Below are positions 21,032 to 29,511 of a stretch of 34,058 nt of DNA, piece by piece. The notes beneath the pieces are model-generated. The model had not been told where the DNA came from and did no database searches. It was given only the letters and a program-made list of their open reading frames with translations. The position numbers were made by a program, and so were the translations under genes. Position 1 is the first letter of the stretch; each line of letters begins with the position of its first letter. The stretch comes from Campylobacterales bacterium (lineage in GTDB: Bacteria; Campylobacterota; Campylobacteria; Campylobacterales; Sulfurimonadaceae), in contig JAFGUJ010000072.1 of NCBI GenBank assembly GCA_016938595.1, forward strand, positions 1 through 34,058. The letters are read 5' to 3'.

Positions 21032-21538
21032 TTAGTCGCGAGAAGCCAAAATCTCTACCGATTCGATGGTGTCGCGCATTTGGATGTTGTCGAGAACGGC
21101 CATAGATGCCGCGTCATCCGCTTCGATTCCGCCGAATACCGTGTGGACACCGTCAAGGTGAGGGCAGCTGACAAAGCAGATGAAAAACTGGCTTCCGCCG
21201 GTGTTGGGGCCGGCGTGTGCCATGGAAAGGGCCCCTTTGACGTGGCGGTGTTTGTTGAGCGCCGTTTCGCACGGGATCGCCCAGCCCGGTCCGCCGGTGC
21301 CGGTACCGTGGGGGCATCCCCCCTGAGCCATGAAGCCGGGGATGACGCGGTGGAAGTTGAGGCCGTTGTAGAATCCGTCGTTGACGAGTGCGGCGAAGTT
21401 GGCGACGGTGTTTGGGGTTTCGTCGTTATAGAGTTTGAGCCAGATGACCCCTTTGTTGGTGGTCATTTTCGCCCATTGGTAGCTTGCGAGCTCCTCTGCG
21501 GTAGCGTTGTAGTTTTTCAGTTCTTTGCGTCCGAACAT
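21032..21538 (-). CDS. Peptidyl-prolyl cis-trans isomerase, cyclophilin type
   Basis: [19 protein letters not shown]…[22 protein letters not shown] at 21538. Confidence 0.9.
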   Translation of the reverse strand: MFGRKELKNYNATAEELASYQWAKMTTNKGVIWLKLYNDETPNTVANFAALVNDGFYNGLNFHRVIPGFMAQGGCPHGTGTGGPGWAIPCETALNKHRHVKGALSMAHAGPNTGGSQFFICFVSCPHLDGVHTVFGGIEADDAASMAVLDNIQMRDTIESVEILASRD

Positions 21539-21585
21539 TGTGTCGTATCCTTGAGGGAATTTTTTGCAATTATAGTCGAAGAATC

Positions 21586-21614
21586 TTAACCGAGGCAACG
21601 GAATCGGTTATAAT
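21586..21614 (+). promoter_or_regulatory. Candidate sigma-70 promoter TTAACC-N17-TATAAT
   Basis: TTAACC 21586-21591 and TATAAT 21609-21614 with 17-nt spacer upstream of the histidine kinase. Confidence 0.5.
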
Positions 21615-22854
21615 GACCCAAATTTATTTGGGGAAATTGACCTTGGAATCCTGGCTGCAGCGTCGTTTGGCAAATCTTTCACTTCGCGAACTTCATTTCT
21701 ATACGGTCGTCTTTATCCTTTTTTTTACGGTTGTTTTTGCCTCTTTGCTGGTCTACGATGAATACCGCCAGTTTGCCATGGCCGCCGATACGACTCTGTT
21801 CGGGATACGCGGCGACCCCCATGCGCTCAAAGGGCGGCTGATCAAGATCATCGTTGAAATCTCGACGCTTGCCCTGATCCTTTTTGGTTTTATTTTCGGG
21901 ATCACCAAAGTCGTCAACAGCATGATTTCCAGGGATATGGAGCGGTTCATGCAGTTTTTTGAAGCGGTCCATACGAAGGCGAAACCGATTCCGTCTGATG
22001 AACTTTATTTCACCGAATTCAAGCGGATGGCGGGGTATGCCAATGAGATGGCCGATACCATTCAGGAACAAAAAAAGTCACTCAGGATGCTCAACGCCGA
22101 TCTCGAAGAACGGGTCAAACGAAAAACGGCGGCGCTACAGCTCAAAAACGAGGCGCTGGAGATCGAACAGCACTTTTCGCAGGGGCTGCTGGAATCGCAT
22201 AAACAGTTCATCCGTTATGCGATCCACGAGACCCATACCCCCCTTTCGGTTATTATGGCCAATATCGAACTTTTCAGCATGAATGAGGGGCGCAACCGCT
22301 ACCTGGCAAAAATCGAAGCGGCGGTCAAAAACATCTTCAGCATTTACGACGATTTGAGCTATCTGGTCAAAAAAGATCAGATCGACTATCCCAAAAAACC
22401 GATCGATCTTGGAGAGTACGTCGAGAAGCGGCTCGAATTTTTTGATGAGGTGGCTCATTTCTCCAACCACTCTTTGGAATACAACCACCCCGAACTGGCG
22501 TCGTGGATCCAGTTTAATGAAACGAAACTGCAGCGGGTGATCGACAACAACATTACCAACGCGATCAAATACACCAAAAGCGGCGAGCCGATTCGCGTCG
22601 GGGTGGCATGCAACACAAGCTCTTGTCGGTTCTGGGTTGAGAGCCGGTCGCAAAAGATTCATGACGAGCAAAAGATTTTCGAGGCATACTATCGGGAACG
22701 AAAAAAGAGCGACGGTTTCGGGCTGGGGCTGAGTCTGGTTAAATCGATCTGTGACGAAGACGGCGTGGGGATCACGATCACTTCGGACAATGATGTGACC
22801 CGTTTTGAATACCGTTTTGAAAAAGGAGTCGTCGTTGAAAATTCTCCTGCTTGA
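21613..22854 (+). CDS. Membrane sensor histidine kinase
   Basis: Two TM segments, RYAIHETHTPLSVIMANIELF H-box, DNNITNAIKYTKSG N-box, SDGFGLGLSLVKSICDEDG G-box; true start uncertain (ATG 21613 or a downstream TTG). Confidence 0.87.
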   Translation: MTQIYLGKLTLESWLQRRLANLSLRELHFYTVVFILFFTVVFASLLVYDEYRQFAMAADTTLFGIRGDPHALKGRLIKIIVEISTLALILFGFIFGITKVVNSMISRDMERFMQFFEAVHTKAKPIPSDELYFTEFKRMAGYANEMADTIQEQKKSLRMLNADLEERVKRKTAALQLKNEALEIEQHFSQGLLESHKQFIRYAIHETHTPLSVIMANIELFSMNEGRNRYLAKIEAAVKNIFSIYDDLSYLVKKDQIDYPKKPIDLGEYVEKRLEFFDEVAHFSNHSLEYNHPELASWIQFNETKLQRVIDNNITNAIKYTKSGEPIRVGVACNTSSCRFWVESRSQKIHDEQKIFEAYYRERKKSDGFGLGLSLVKSICDEDGVGITITSDNDVTRFEYRFEKGVVVENSPA

Positions 22855-23497
22855 AGACGAAACGATGCTCAGCGAAGCGATCAACGAATATCTGACGTCT
22901 CAGGGGCACCGCGTGACATTGTTCGAAGACGGTTCCGAGGCGCTGGAAACATTAAAACACGATGCGTTTGATCTGCTGGTTCTCGATATCAATGTCCCCG
23001 GAATCGACGGCCTCGATCTGCTCGAAAAGCTCCATGAACTCAAAATCCGTACCCCCGCCATCTACATCAGCGCTCTCGTCGACATCGAGGGGATCAGCCG
23101 CGCGTACGATCTGGGGTGTTACGACTACCTCAAAAAACCGTTTCATCTTAAAGAGCTCGCTCTGCGGATCGACAAGGTGATGCAAAGCTGCACGATCCCC
23201 CAGAGCCATCTGCGCCTCTCCAAAAGCTACAGCTATGATGCATCGACGTCGACATTGCTGTGTGAGAACGTAACACAGCCTCTCACCAAACGGCAGCTTC
23301 AGATCATCGATCTGTTGGCCCGTAACCGGGGGAGGGTTGTCGATTTCGATCAGTTTCGCAGCTACATATGGGACGAAGAATACGTCGACAACGCGACGAT
23401 ACGGGCTGAAGTGAGCCGTCTGAAGAAATCGCTCAAGGAGGATTTCATCCAGAATATCCGCTCACTGGGCTACATGATCGATATTCCCCGCTCCTAG
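22835..23497 (+). CDS. OmpR/PhoB-family response regulator
   Basis: LKILLLEDETMLSEAINEYL…LLVLDINVPGIDG…KKPF and winged helix; TTG start 22835 behind AAAAGGAG. Confidence 0.9.
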   Translation: MKILLLEDETMLSEAINEYLTSQGHRVTLFEDGSEALETLKHDAFDLLVLDINVPGIDGLDLLEKLHELKIRTPAIYISALVDIEGISRAYDLGCYDYLKKPFHLKELALRIDKVMQSCTIPQSHLRLSKSYSYDASTSTLLCENVTQPLTKRQLQIIDLLARNRGRVVDFDQFRSYIWDEEYVDNATIRAEVSRLKKSLKEDFIQNIRSLGYMIDIPRS

Positions 23498-23569
23498 GCG
23501 TTACTTTTTTACCCATAATCTTTTTTTTCTTTTTCGTTTCTTCCCATTCTGTTTTCGGATTTTCTTTTT

Positions 23570-23601
23570 GCTACGTTCATGCTACGTTTTGTTCTCATAA
23601 T
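23570..23601 (+). promoter_or_regulatory. Candidate response-regulator binding direct repeat plus -10 upstream of porin
   Basis: GCTACGTT at 23570-23577 and 23581-23588 (11-bp phase), CATAAT at 23596-23601. Confidence 0.6.
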
Positions 23602-23630
23602 GACAGTGTGAAAAAAAAGAAGGAGTGAGA

Positions 23631-24962
23631 ATGAGAGGTAAAGTTTCTCTGTCGCTTTTGGCATCGGCGTTGGTTGTCAACGCGTTTGCCGCGGATGATT
23701 TGGCAGGAATGTTCAAGGAAGGGAAAGCGAGCGGACAGATCCGCGCTTTCTATATTGACCGGGATTATTCGGGGATTGCATCGGTGCATCGCGATGCGAC
23801 AGCGATCGGCGGATATCTGAAATACGAAACGGGTGCTTGGAACGGTCTGAGCCTCGGTGCGGCGTTCTATACGTCCAACGGTCTGTTTTTGGGTGACAAA
23901 ACGACAGCGACCGGAACGGACAATCCGAAAGTTGATCCAACACTGCTTGGGAAAAGCAACGATTCGGTTACCTATCTGGGCGAAGCGTATGTGCAGTACA
24001 AAAACGGCAACACGACGTTCAAGGGCGGACGCCAGAAGCTCGATACCCCGATGGCGGGAAGCGACGATGCGCGGATGCTCCCGAACCTGTTTGAAGCGTA
24101 CGTCCTGAGCAATACCGATATGAAAGACATGACGCTCATCGCGGCCCACGTGACGAAATTCGCGCAGGGGACGTTCGGACGTGCCTATAACGGCGGCGTT
24201 TTGAGCGTCACGTCGGGGTATTCTTTGGTGAATTCAAAAGACTATGTCGGTGAATTCGTCGATATGGGAAGCTATGCTATCGGACAAAACACGGACGGCG
24301 TCAGCGTCGCTGCGGCGGTCTACACGGGGATTCCGGGGCTGAAACTCCAGTTGTGGGACTATTATGCCCACGATATTCTCAACGCGATCTATGCCGAAGC
24401 CAATTACGGCTGGTCGATGGGCGGCGGGATTTCCCCGTATGTCGCGGCGCAGTATATCCGTGAAGACAACATCGGTAACGATTATGCAGGCGAGGTGGAA
24501 AGCAATTTCTACGGCGCGAAAGCCGGGGCAAAAATCGGCAACTGTGACGTGTCGGTCGCTGTTTCGCACAACTCGTCGGAAGCTGACGCCACCATCGGCG
24601 GCGGAACGATCACTCCGTGGGGTGGGATGCCGGCTTATACGCAGGGGATGGTGACCCGTCACCAGTTCATGTCGGGAACGGACGCGTGGAAAGTGGCCGC
24701 CAGCTATGACTGGAAAGATTACGGAATCGGCCTGAACACAGGTGTGTACTATGTCGAATTTGATATGGGCGACATGAACGGATATTCCACGGAAACCGGC
24801 TCAGTTGCCAGCGAAGCGGGATTCGATATCATATACAATCCCCAAGCGGTCAAAAATCTTCAACTGCGCTTCCGTGGGAATTTTCCGCGTGAGTATCAAG
24901 AGAAGCCCGGACAGGATATGGACTGGGATGAATATCGCGTTATCGCGAACTACAACTTTTAA
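23631..24962 (+). CDS. OprD-family outer membrane porin
   Basis: Signal peptide; GRQKLDTPMAGSDDARMLPNLFEAYVLS; C-terminal aromatic residue; AAGGAG 6-11 nt upstream of ATG 23631. Confidence 0.84.
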   Translation: MRGKVSLSLLASALVVNAFAADDLAGMFKEGKASGQIRAFYIDRDYSGIASVHRDATAIGGYLKYETGAWNGLSLGAAFYTSNGLFLGDKTTATGTDNPKVDPTLLGKSNDSVTYLGEAYVQYKNGNTTFKGGRQKLDTPMAGSDDARMLPNLFEAYVLSNTDMKDMTLIAAHVTKFAQGTFGRAYNGGVLSVTSGYSLVNSKDYVGEFVDMGSYAIGQNTDGVSVAAAVYTGIPGLKLQLWDYYAHDILNAIYAEANYGWSMGGGISPYVAAQYIREDNIGNDYAGEVESNFYGAKAGAKIGNCDVSVAVSHNSSEADATIGGGTITPWGGMPAYTQGMVTRHQFMSGTDAWKVAASYDWKDYGIGLNTGVYYVEFDMGDMNGYSTETGSVASEAGFDIIYNPQAVKNLQLRFRGNFPREYQEKPGQDMDWDEYRVIANYNF

Positions 24963-24975
24963 AGGAGGTTGAAGA

Positions 24976-25290
24976 ATGAAACAGGAATTGGTAGATGTGA
25001 TCAAAAATGATCCTGATTATCTGCGCCTTATCCGCGAACGAAGCCGTTTCGCGTGGACATTGACGATTACGATGCTGGTCATCTATTTCGGATTTGTATT
25101 GGTGATCGCGTTTGATCCCTCGTTGCTCGGGACACCCCTGTTTGAGGGTTCCGTGACGACGATCGGGATTCCCATCGGGATCGGCGTCATCATCAGTGCC
25201 TTTATTCTGACGGGTATTTATGTCCGTCGTGCCAACGGGGAGTTCGATGAACTCACCAACCGTATCAAAGCCAAAGCAAAGGGAGAGTAA
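24976..25290 (+). CDS. DUF485 (YjcH-like) membrane protein
   Basis: [41 protein letters not shown]; upstream of ActP-type symporter; AAAGGAGGT SD. Confidence 0.88.
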   Translation: MKQELVDVIKNDPDYLRLIRERSRFAWTLTITMLVIYFGFVLVIAFDPSLLGTPLFEGSVTTIGIPIGIGVIISAFILTGIYVRRANGEFDELTNRIKAKAKGE

Positions 25291-26954
25291 TGAAAACGGT
25301 ACTTTTGACCCTCCTGGCCGCCTCGTATGCCTTCGCGGGTGATGCTCTGGGCGGAGAAGTGGAGAAGCAGGCGCTGAACATGTCGGCGATCATCATGTTC
25401 CTGATTTTCGTCGGTGCGACGCTGGGGATCACCTATTGGGCCGCCAAGCGGACCAAAACGGCGAAAGATTTCTACACCGCCGGCGGCGGGATTACCGGTT
25501 TTCAAAACGGTATGGCGATCGCGGGGGACTACATGTCGGCCGCATCGTTTTTGGGGATTTCGGCCCTCGTGTATGCCAAAGGGTATGACGGCCTGATCTA
25601 TTCGATCGGGTTTCTCGTCGGATGGCCTATCATTCTGTTCATGATCGCCGAGCAGCTTCGCAACCTCGGTAAGTATACGTTTGCGGACGTTGCATCGTAC
25701 CGTTTGCAGCAGACACCGATCCGTACACTGGCGGCATTCGGTTCGATTCTGACGGTCGTACTGTACCTGATCGCACAGATGGTAGGTGCCGGTAAACTGA
25801 TCCAGCTTCTGTTCGGTCTGGATTATGAAGTGGCGGTTATCCTCGTCGGTGTATTGATGATCCTCTACGTTACGTTCGGGGGAATGCTCGCAACGACATG
25901 GGTTCAGATCATCAAGGCGTTCCTCCTTCTTTCGGGTGCGACGTTTATGGCGGTTGCCGTTATGGCCCACTACAACTTCAACTTCGAAACGTTGTTCGCA
26001 ACGGCGGTAGAGATGAAAGAGACGGCCGCTATCATGGCTCCTGGCGGATTGGTAAGCGATCCTATTTCGGCGATTTCACTCGGTATTGCTCTGATGTTCG
26101 GTACGGCGGGTCTTCCGCACATCCTGATGCGCTTTTTCACCGTCAGCGATGCCAAAGAGGCGCGTAAATCGGTTTTCTATGCGACAGGGTTCATCGGATA
26201 TTTCTATATCCTGACGTTCATCATCGGTTTCGGTGCGATCGTTATGGTGTTCCAGAATCCACAGTATCTTGATGTGGCGAAAGCGGCGATCGACGGCGGC
26301 GCTCCGATCCTCGGCGGCGACAACATGGCGGCGATCCACCTCTCTCACGCAGTGGGCGGAGACTTCTTCCTCGGGTTTATCTCGGCGGTAGCGTTCGCGA
26401 CGATCCTGGCGGTCGTCTCGGGGCTCACACTGGCTGGGGCGTCGGCGATTTCGCATGACCTGTATGCATCGGTTCTGCGCGCCGGACGTGCGGATGGACT
26501 GATGGAGATGAAAGTTTCGAAAATCGCGACGGTCGTTTTGGGTATCGTGGCTATTTTCCTGGGGATTATTTTCGAAGACCAGAATATCGCGTTCATGGTC
26601 GGATTGGCGTTTGCGATCGCGGCGAGTGCCAACTTCCCGGTATTGTTCCTCTCCATGTTCTGGTCGAAACTGACCACACGCGGTGCATTGCTGGGCGGAT
26701 CGCTCGGTTTGGCTACGGCAGGGGTTTTGGTGATCCTGGGACCGACCGTATGGGTGGACGTACTGGGTAATGCGGAAGCGATCTTCCCGTACAAATATCC
26801 GGCATTGTTCTCGGTAACGGCGGCGTTCGTCGGTATCTGGTTCTTCTCGATCACCGACAAGAGCGATAACTCCCGCCGTGAGATCGAAGCATTCGAAGCA
26901 CAGAATATCCGTTGCCAGACCGGTATCGGAGCTGAGGGTGCCGTTGAACATTAA
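25290..26954 (+). CDS. actP: Cation/acetate symporter-type sodium:solute symporter
   Basis: SSS family: [41 protein letters not shown]; follows DUF485 with 1-nt overlap. Confidence 0.88.
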   Translation: MKTVLLTLLAASYAFAGDALGGEVEKQALNMSAIIMFLIFVGATLGITYWAAKRTKTAKDFYTAGGGITGFQNGMAIAGDYMSAASFLGISALVYAKGYDGLIYSIGFLVGWPIILFMIAEQLRNLGKYTFADVASYRLQQTPIRTLAAFGSILTVVLYLIAQMVGAGKLIQLLFGLDYEVAVILVGVLMILYVTFGGMLATTWVQIIKAFLLLSGATFMAVAVMAHYNFNFETLFATAVEMKETAAIMAPGGLVSDPISAISLGIALMFGTAGLPHILMRFFTVSDAKEARKSVFYATGFIGYFYILTFIIGFGAIVMVFQNPQYLDVAKAAIDGGAPILGGDNMAAIHLSHAVGGDFFLGFISAVAFATILAVVSGLTLAGASAISHDLYASVLRAGRADGLMEMKVSKIATVVLGIVAIFLGIIFEDQNIAFMVGLAFAIAASANFPVLFLSMFWSKLTTRGALLGGSLGLATAGVLVILGPTVWVDVLGNAEAIFPYKYPALFSVTAAFVGIWFFSITDKSDNSRREIEAFEAQNIRCQTGIGAEGAVEH

Positions 26955-26962
26955 ATTGGAAC

Positions 26963-26986
26963 GCCGGGGGAATCAAATCCCCCCGG
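26963..26986 (+). other. Intercistronic stem-loop GCCGGGGG…CCCCCCGGC
   Basis: GC-rich inverted repeat after actP stop, no T tract. Confidence 0.55.
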
Positions 26987-27014
26987 CCGCGCTTGCCGCT
27001 ATGGCACTGAAGCT

Positions 27015-27030
27015 TGCCCCTTTCGGGGCA
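27015..27030 (+). other. Intercistronic stem-loop TGCCCC-TTTC-GGGGCA
   Basis: Perfect 6-bp inverted repeat. Confidence 0.5.
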
Positions 27031-27061
27031 GAGTTCTCACAACTGTTATCAGGAGCTTCCT

Positions 27062-28885
27062 TTGAGTCTCTTTGACCAAAAAGCACTTTTGATGTCTATC
27101 CATCCGTTTGATCTGCTCAGCGAGCGAATGATCGAAAAGCTGATGACACAGATGGATATTGCCTACTACCCGACCGATACAGTGCTGATAGCCCCGAGGG
27201 TAAGGGCAGAATCTCTTTACATCATTATCAAGGGGATCGTCAACGAAACCATCGACGGCGAACTCCAGAACGTCTACGGCGAGCGCGACAGCTTTGACGC
27301 CAACTCGCTCATATACGGAAACACCCAAAGCACCTTTACGGTCGCCGAAGATCTCATCTGCTACTGCCTCCCCAAAGAATCCTTCCTCAACCTTCTCCAG
27401 GATGCCGAGACGTTTCAAAACTACTTTATGCAGGATTTCATCACCAAACACCAGCGCCTCAAAGAGCGCCAGCACCAGAACGATCTGACCCCGTTCATGG
27501 TGGCACGGGTCGATGAGATCTACCTGCACGCCCCCTGCATCGTCGATGCCGGTCTCTCCATCCGTGAAGCGCTCCGGGAGATGACACGGACCGGCGCCAA
27601 AGTGATTTTGGTCCGTCATGAGGGGGCGACGGGGATTGTGACCGATACCAACCTGCGCGAGAAAGTTCTGCTTGCCGAAAAGAATATGGGCGATCCGATC
27701 GGGGAGATTGCGACGTACGGCCTGATCATGGTCGAGCGGAGCGATTTTTTATTCAACGCGCTGCTTCTATTCACCAAGTATGGCGTCAAGCGCCTCGTTG
27801 TATCGGAAGGGGAGAAGATTGTTGGGATTCTCGAACAGCTCGATCTGCTGAGCCATTTCGCGAACCACACCCATCTCATCGCGGCATCGATCGACCGGGC
27901 GACCTCTATCGACGAACTCGTCAACATCGAACGCTCCCTGATGCAGGTGATCCGTTCCCTGACCTCCAAGGGGGTGCGGGTCCGCTACGTTTCCAAACTG
28001 GTCAGTGAGCTCAACGCCAAGGTGTACCGCAAGGTTTTCGAAATGGTCCTTCCCGCCGGGCTTCAGCAGCGCTGTGCATTGATCGTGATGGGGTCCGAAG
28101 GGCGCAGCGAGCAGGTGCTCCGCACCGATCAGGATAACGCCCTGATCATCGCCGATGGGGAGGACGAGGCCGTGTATGAGCCCTACATGCAACAGCTGAA
28201 TGCCAATCTGACCCGCCTGGGCTTTCCCGAATGCAGCGGAAACGTCATGGTGAGCAACCCCTACTGGCGCCGAACCGTCACGGGATACAAGAAGCAGATT
28301 TCCGAGTGGATCGATACGCTGGACGAACAGAGCCTTCAGTCTCTATCGATTTTTCTCGACGCGCAGTGTGTTGCGGGGGATGAAGCGCTGCTGAGTGCGT
28401 GTACCACGTATCTGTTCGAGCGGTTCGAGGGGCGCAGCGATGTTCTGGCCCATCTGGCCAAAGCAGCGCTCGCTTTTGAGACGCCGCTTTCTCTCTTCTC
28501 GGGATTTGTCCTGGGGCATGCCGGGCACGAAAGCGAGCTCGACATTAAAAAAGGGGGGATTTTCGCGATCGTCCACGGCATCCGGACGCTGGCGTTGGAA
28601 CACAAGATTCAGACGACGAATACGACCGAGCGGATCAAGGAGCTCAACAACATCGGCCTCTTCGACAAACGGTTCGCGAGCGAGCTGATCGAGGCGTACG
28701 ACACGCTGCTCAGTATCCGTCTGCGCGCCATGCTCTCCCAGAAGCAGGACTTTAAAGCACAAAATTACGTCAATCCGAAACTTCTGGGAAAAGCCGACCG
28801 CGATCTGCTCAAAGATGCCTTTAAAATCGTCAACACGTTCAAAAAATTTCTGACCTACCACTTCCATCTGGGGATGGTCGTGTAA
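27062..28885 (+). CDS. DUF294 nucleotidyltransferase-like protein with cNMP-binding and CBS domains
   Basis: N-terminal cyclic-nucleotide-binding-like region, CBS pair, GSEGRSEQVLRTDQDNALI GlnD-like motif; TTG start 27062 after AGGAGC. Confidence 0.84.
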   Translation: MSLFDQKALLMSIHPFDLLSERMIEKLMTQMDIAYYPTDTVLIAPRVRAESLYIIIKGIVNETIDGELQNVYGERDSFDANSLIYGNTQSTFTVAEDLICYCLPKESFLNLLQDAETFQNYFMQDFITKHQRLKERQHQNDLTPFMVARVDEIYLHAPCIVDAGLSIREALREMTRTGAKVILVRHEGATGIVTDTNLREKVLLAEKNMGDPIGEIATYGLIMVERSDFLFNALLLFTKYGVKRLVVSEGEKIVGILEQLDLLSHFANHTHLIAASIDRATSIDELVNIERSLMQVIRSLTSKGVRVRYVSKLVSELNAKVYRKVFEMVLPAGLQQRCALIVMGSEGRSEQVLRTDQDNALIIADGEDEAVYEPYMQQLNANLTRLGFPECSGNVMVSNPYWRRTVTGYKKQISEWIDTLDEQSLQSLSIFLDAQCVAGDEALLSACTTYLFERFEGRSDVLAHLAKAALAFETPLSLFSGFVLGHAGHESELDIKKGGIFAIVHGIRTLALEHKIQTTNTTERIKELNNIGLFDKRFASELIEAYDTLLSIRLRAMLSQKQDFKAQNYVNPKLLGKADRDLLKDAFKIVNTFKKFLTYHFHLGMVV

Positions 28886-29499
28886 TGTTTGAATCTCTCA
28901 AGCGCAGCTGGAACCGCAGGGGGCTCAGGGACGAACACTATGCATCGCTGTTTGAACCGTACGAGGGGGACGAAGTCGTCGTATTCGATACCGAAACGAC
29001 GGGGCTCAATTCCAAGCGTGACGAGATTCTCAGTATCGGCGCGGTGAAAGTGAAAGGGGACCGGATCCTCACGTCGCAGAGTTTTGAGGTTTTCCTCAAA
29101 CCTGACCGGACGATCAGCACTGAGAGCATTAAAATCCATCATATCCGTCCGTGTGATCTGGAACATGCGGTCGAGCCGTTAGAGGGGGTGAAAAAGTTTT
29201 TAGAATTCATAGGGAACCGCCCGCTGGTGGGCTACTATCTGGAGTTTGACATGGCGATGGTAAACCGCCTGATCAAGCCGTGGCTGGGAATAACCCTTCC
29301 CAACCGTCAAGTCGAGGTTTCAGGGCTTTATTTTGATAAAAAAATTGCCTTGATTCCTCAAGGAAACATTGATTTACGCTTCGATACAATCCTCCGTGAG
29401 CTTAGAATTCCGAGGATGGGGCAGCATAACGCGCTCAACGATGCGATTATGACCGCAATGGTCTACATAAAACTACAACACACCATTAAACTACATTAA
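28885..29499 (+). CDS. 3'-5' exonuclease, DnaQ-like (DEDDh)
   Basis: EVVVFDTETTGLNSKRDEILSIGAVKV, VGYYLEFDMAMVN, GQHNALNDAIMTA. Confidence 0.86.
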   Translation: MFESLKRSWNRRGLRDEHYASLFEPYEGDEVVVFDTETTGLNSKRDEILSIGAVKVKGDRILTSQSFEVFLKPDRTISTESIKIHHIRPCDLEHAVEPLEGVKKFLEFIGNRPLVGYYLEFDMAMVNRLIKPWLGITLPNRQVEVSGLYFDKKIALIPQGNIDLRFDTILRELRIPRMGQHNALNDAIMTAMVYIKLQHTIKLH

Positions 29500-29511
29500 G
29501 GAGACATTGCC

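Noticed and set aside
23498-23560. T-rich stretch after the response regulator as terminator
   Set aside because: No convincing stem precedes the T runs.
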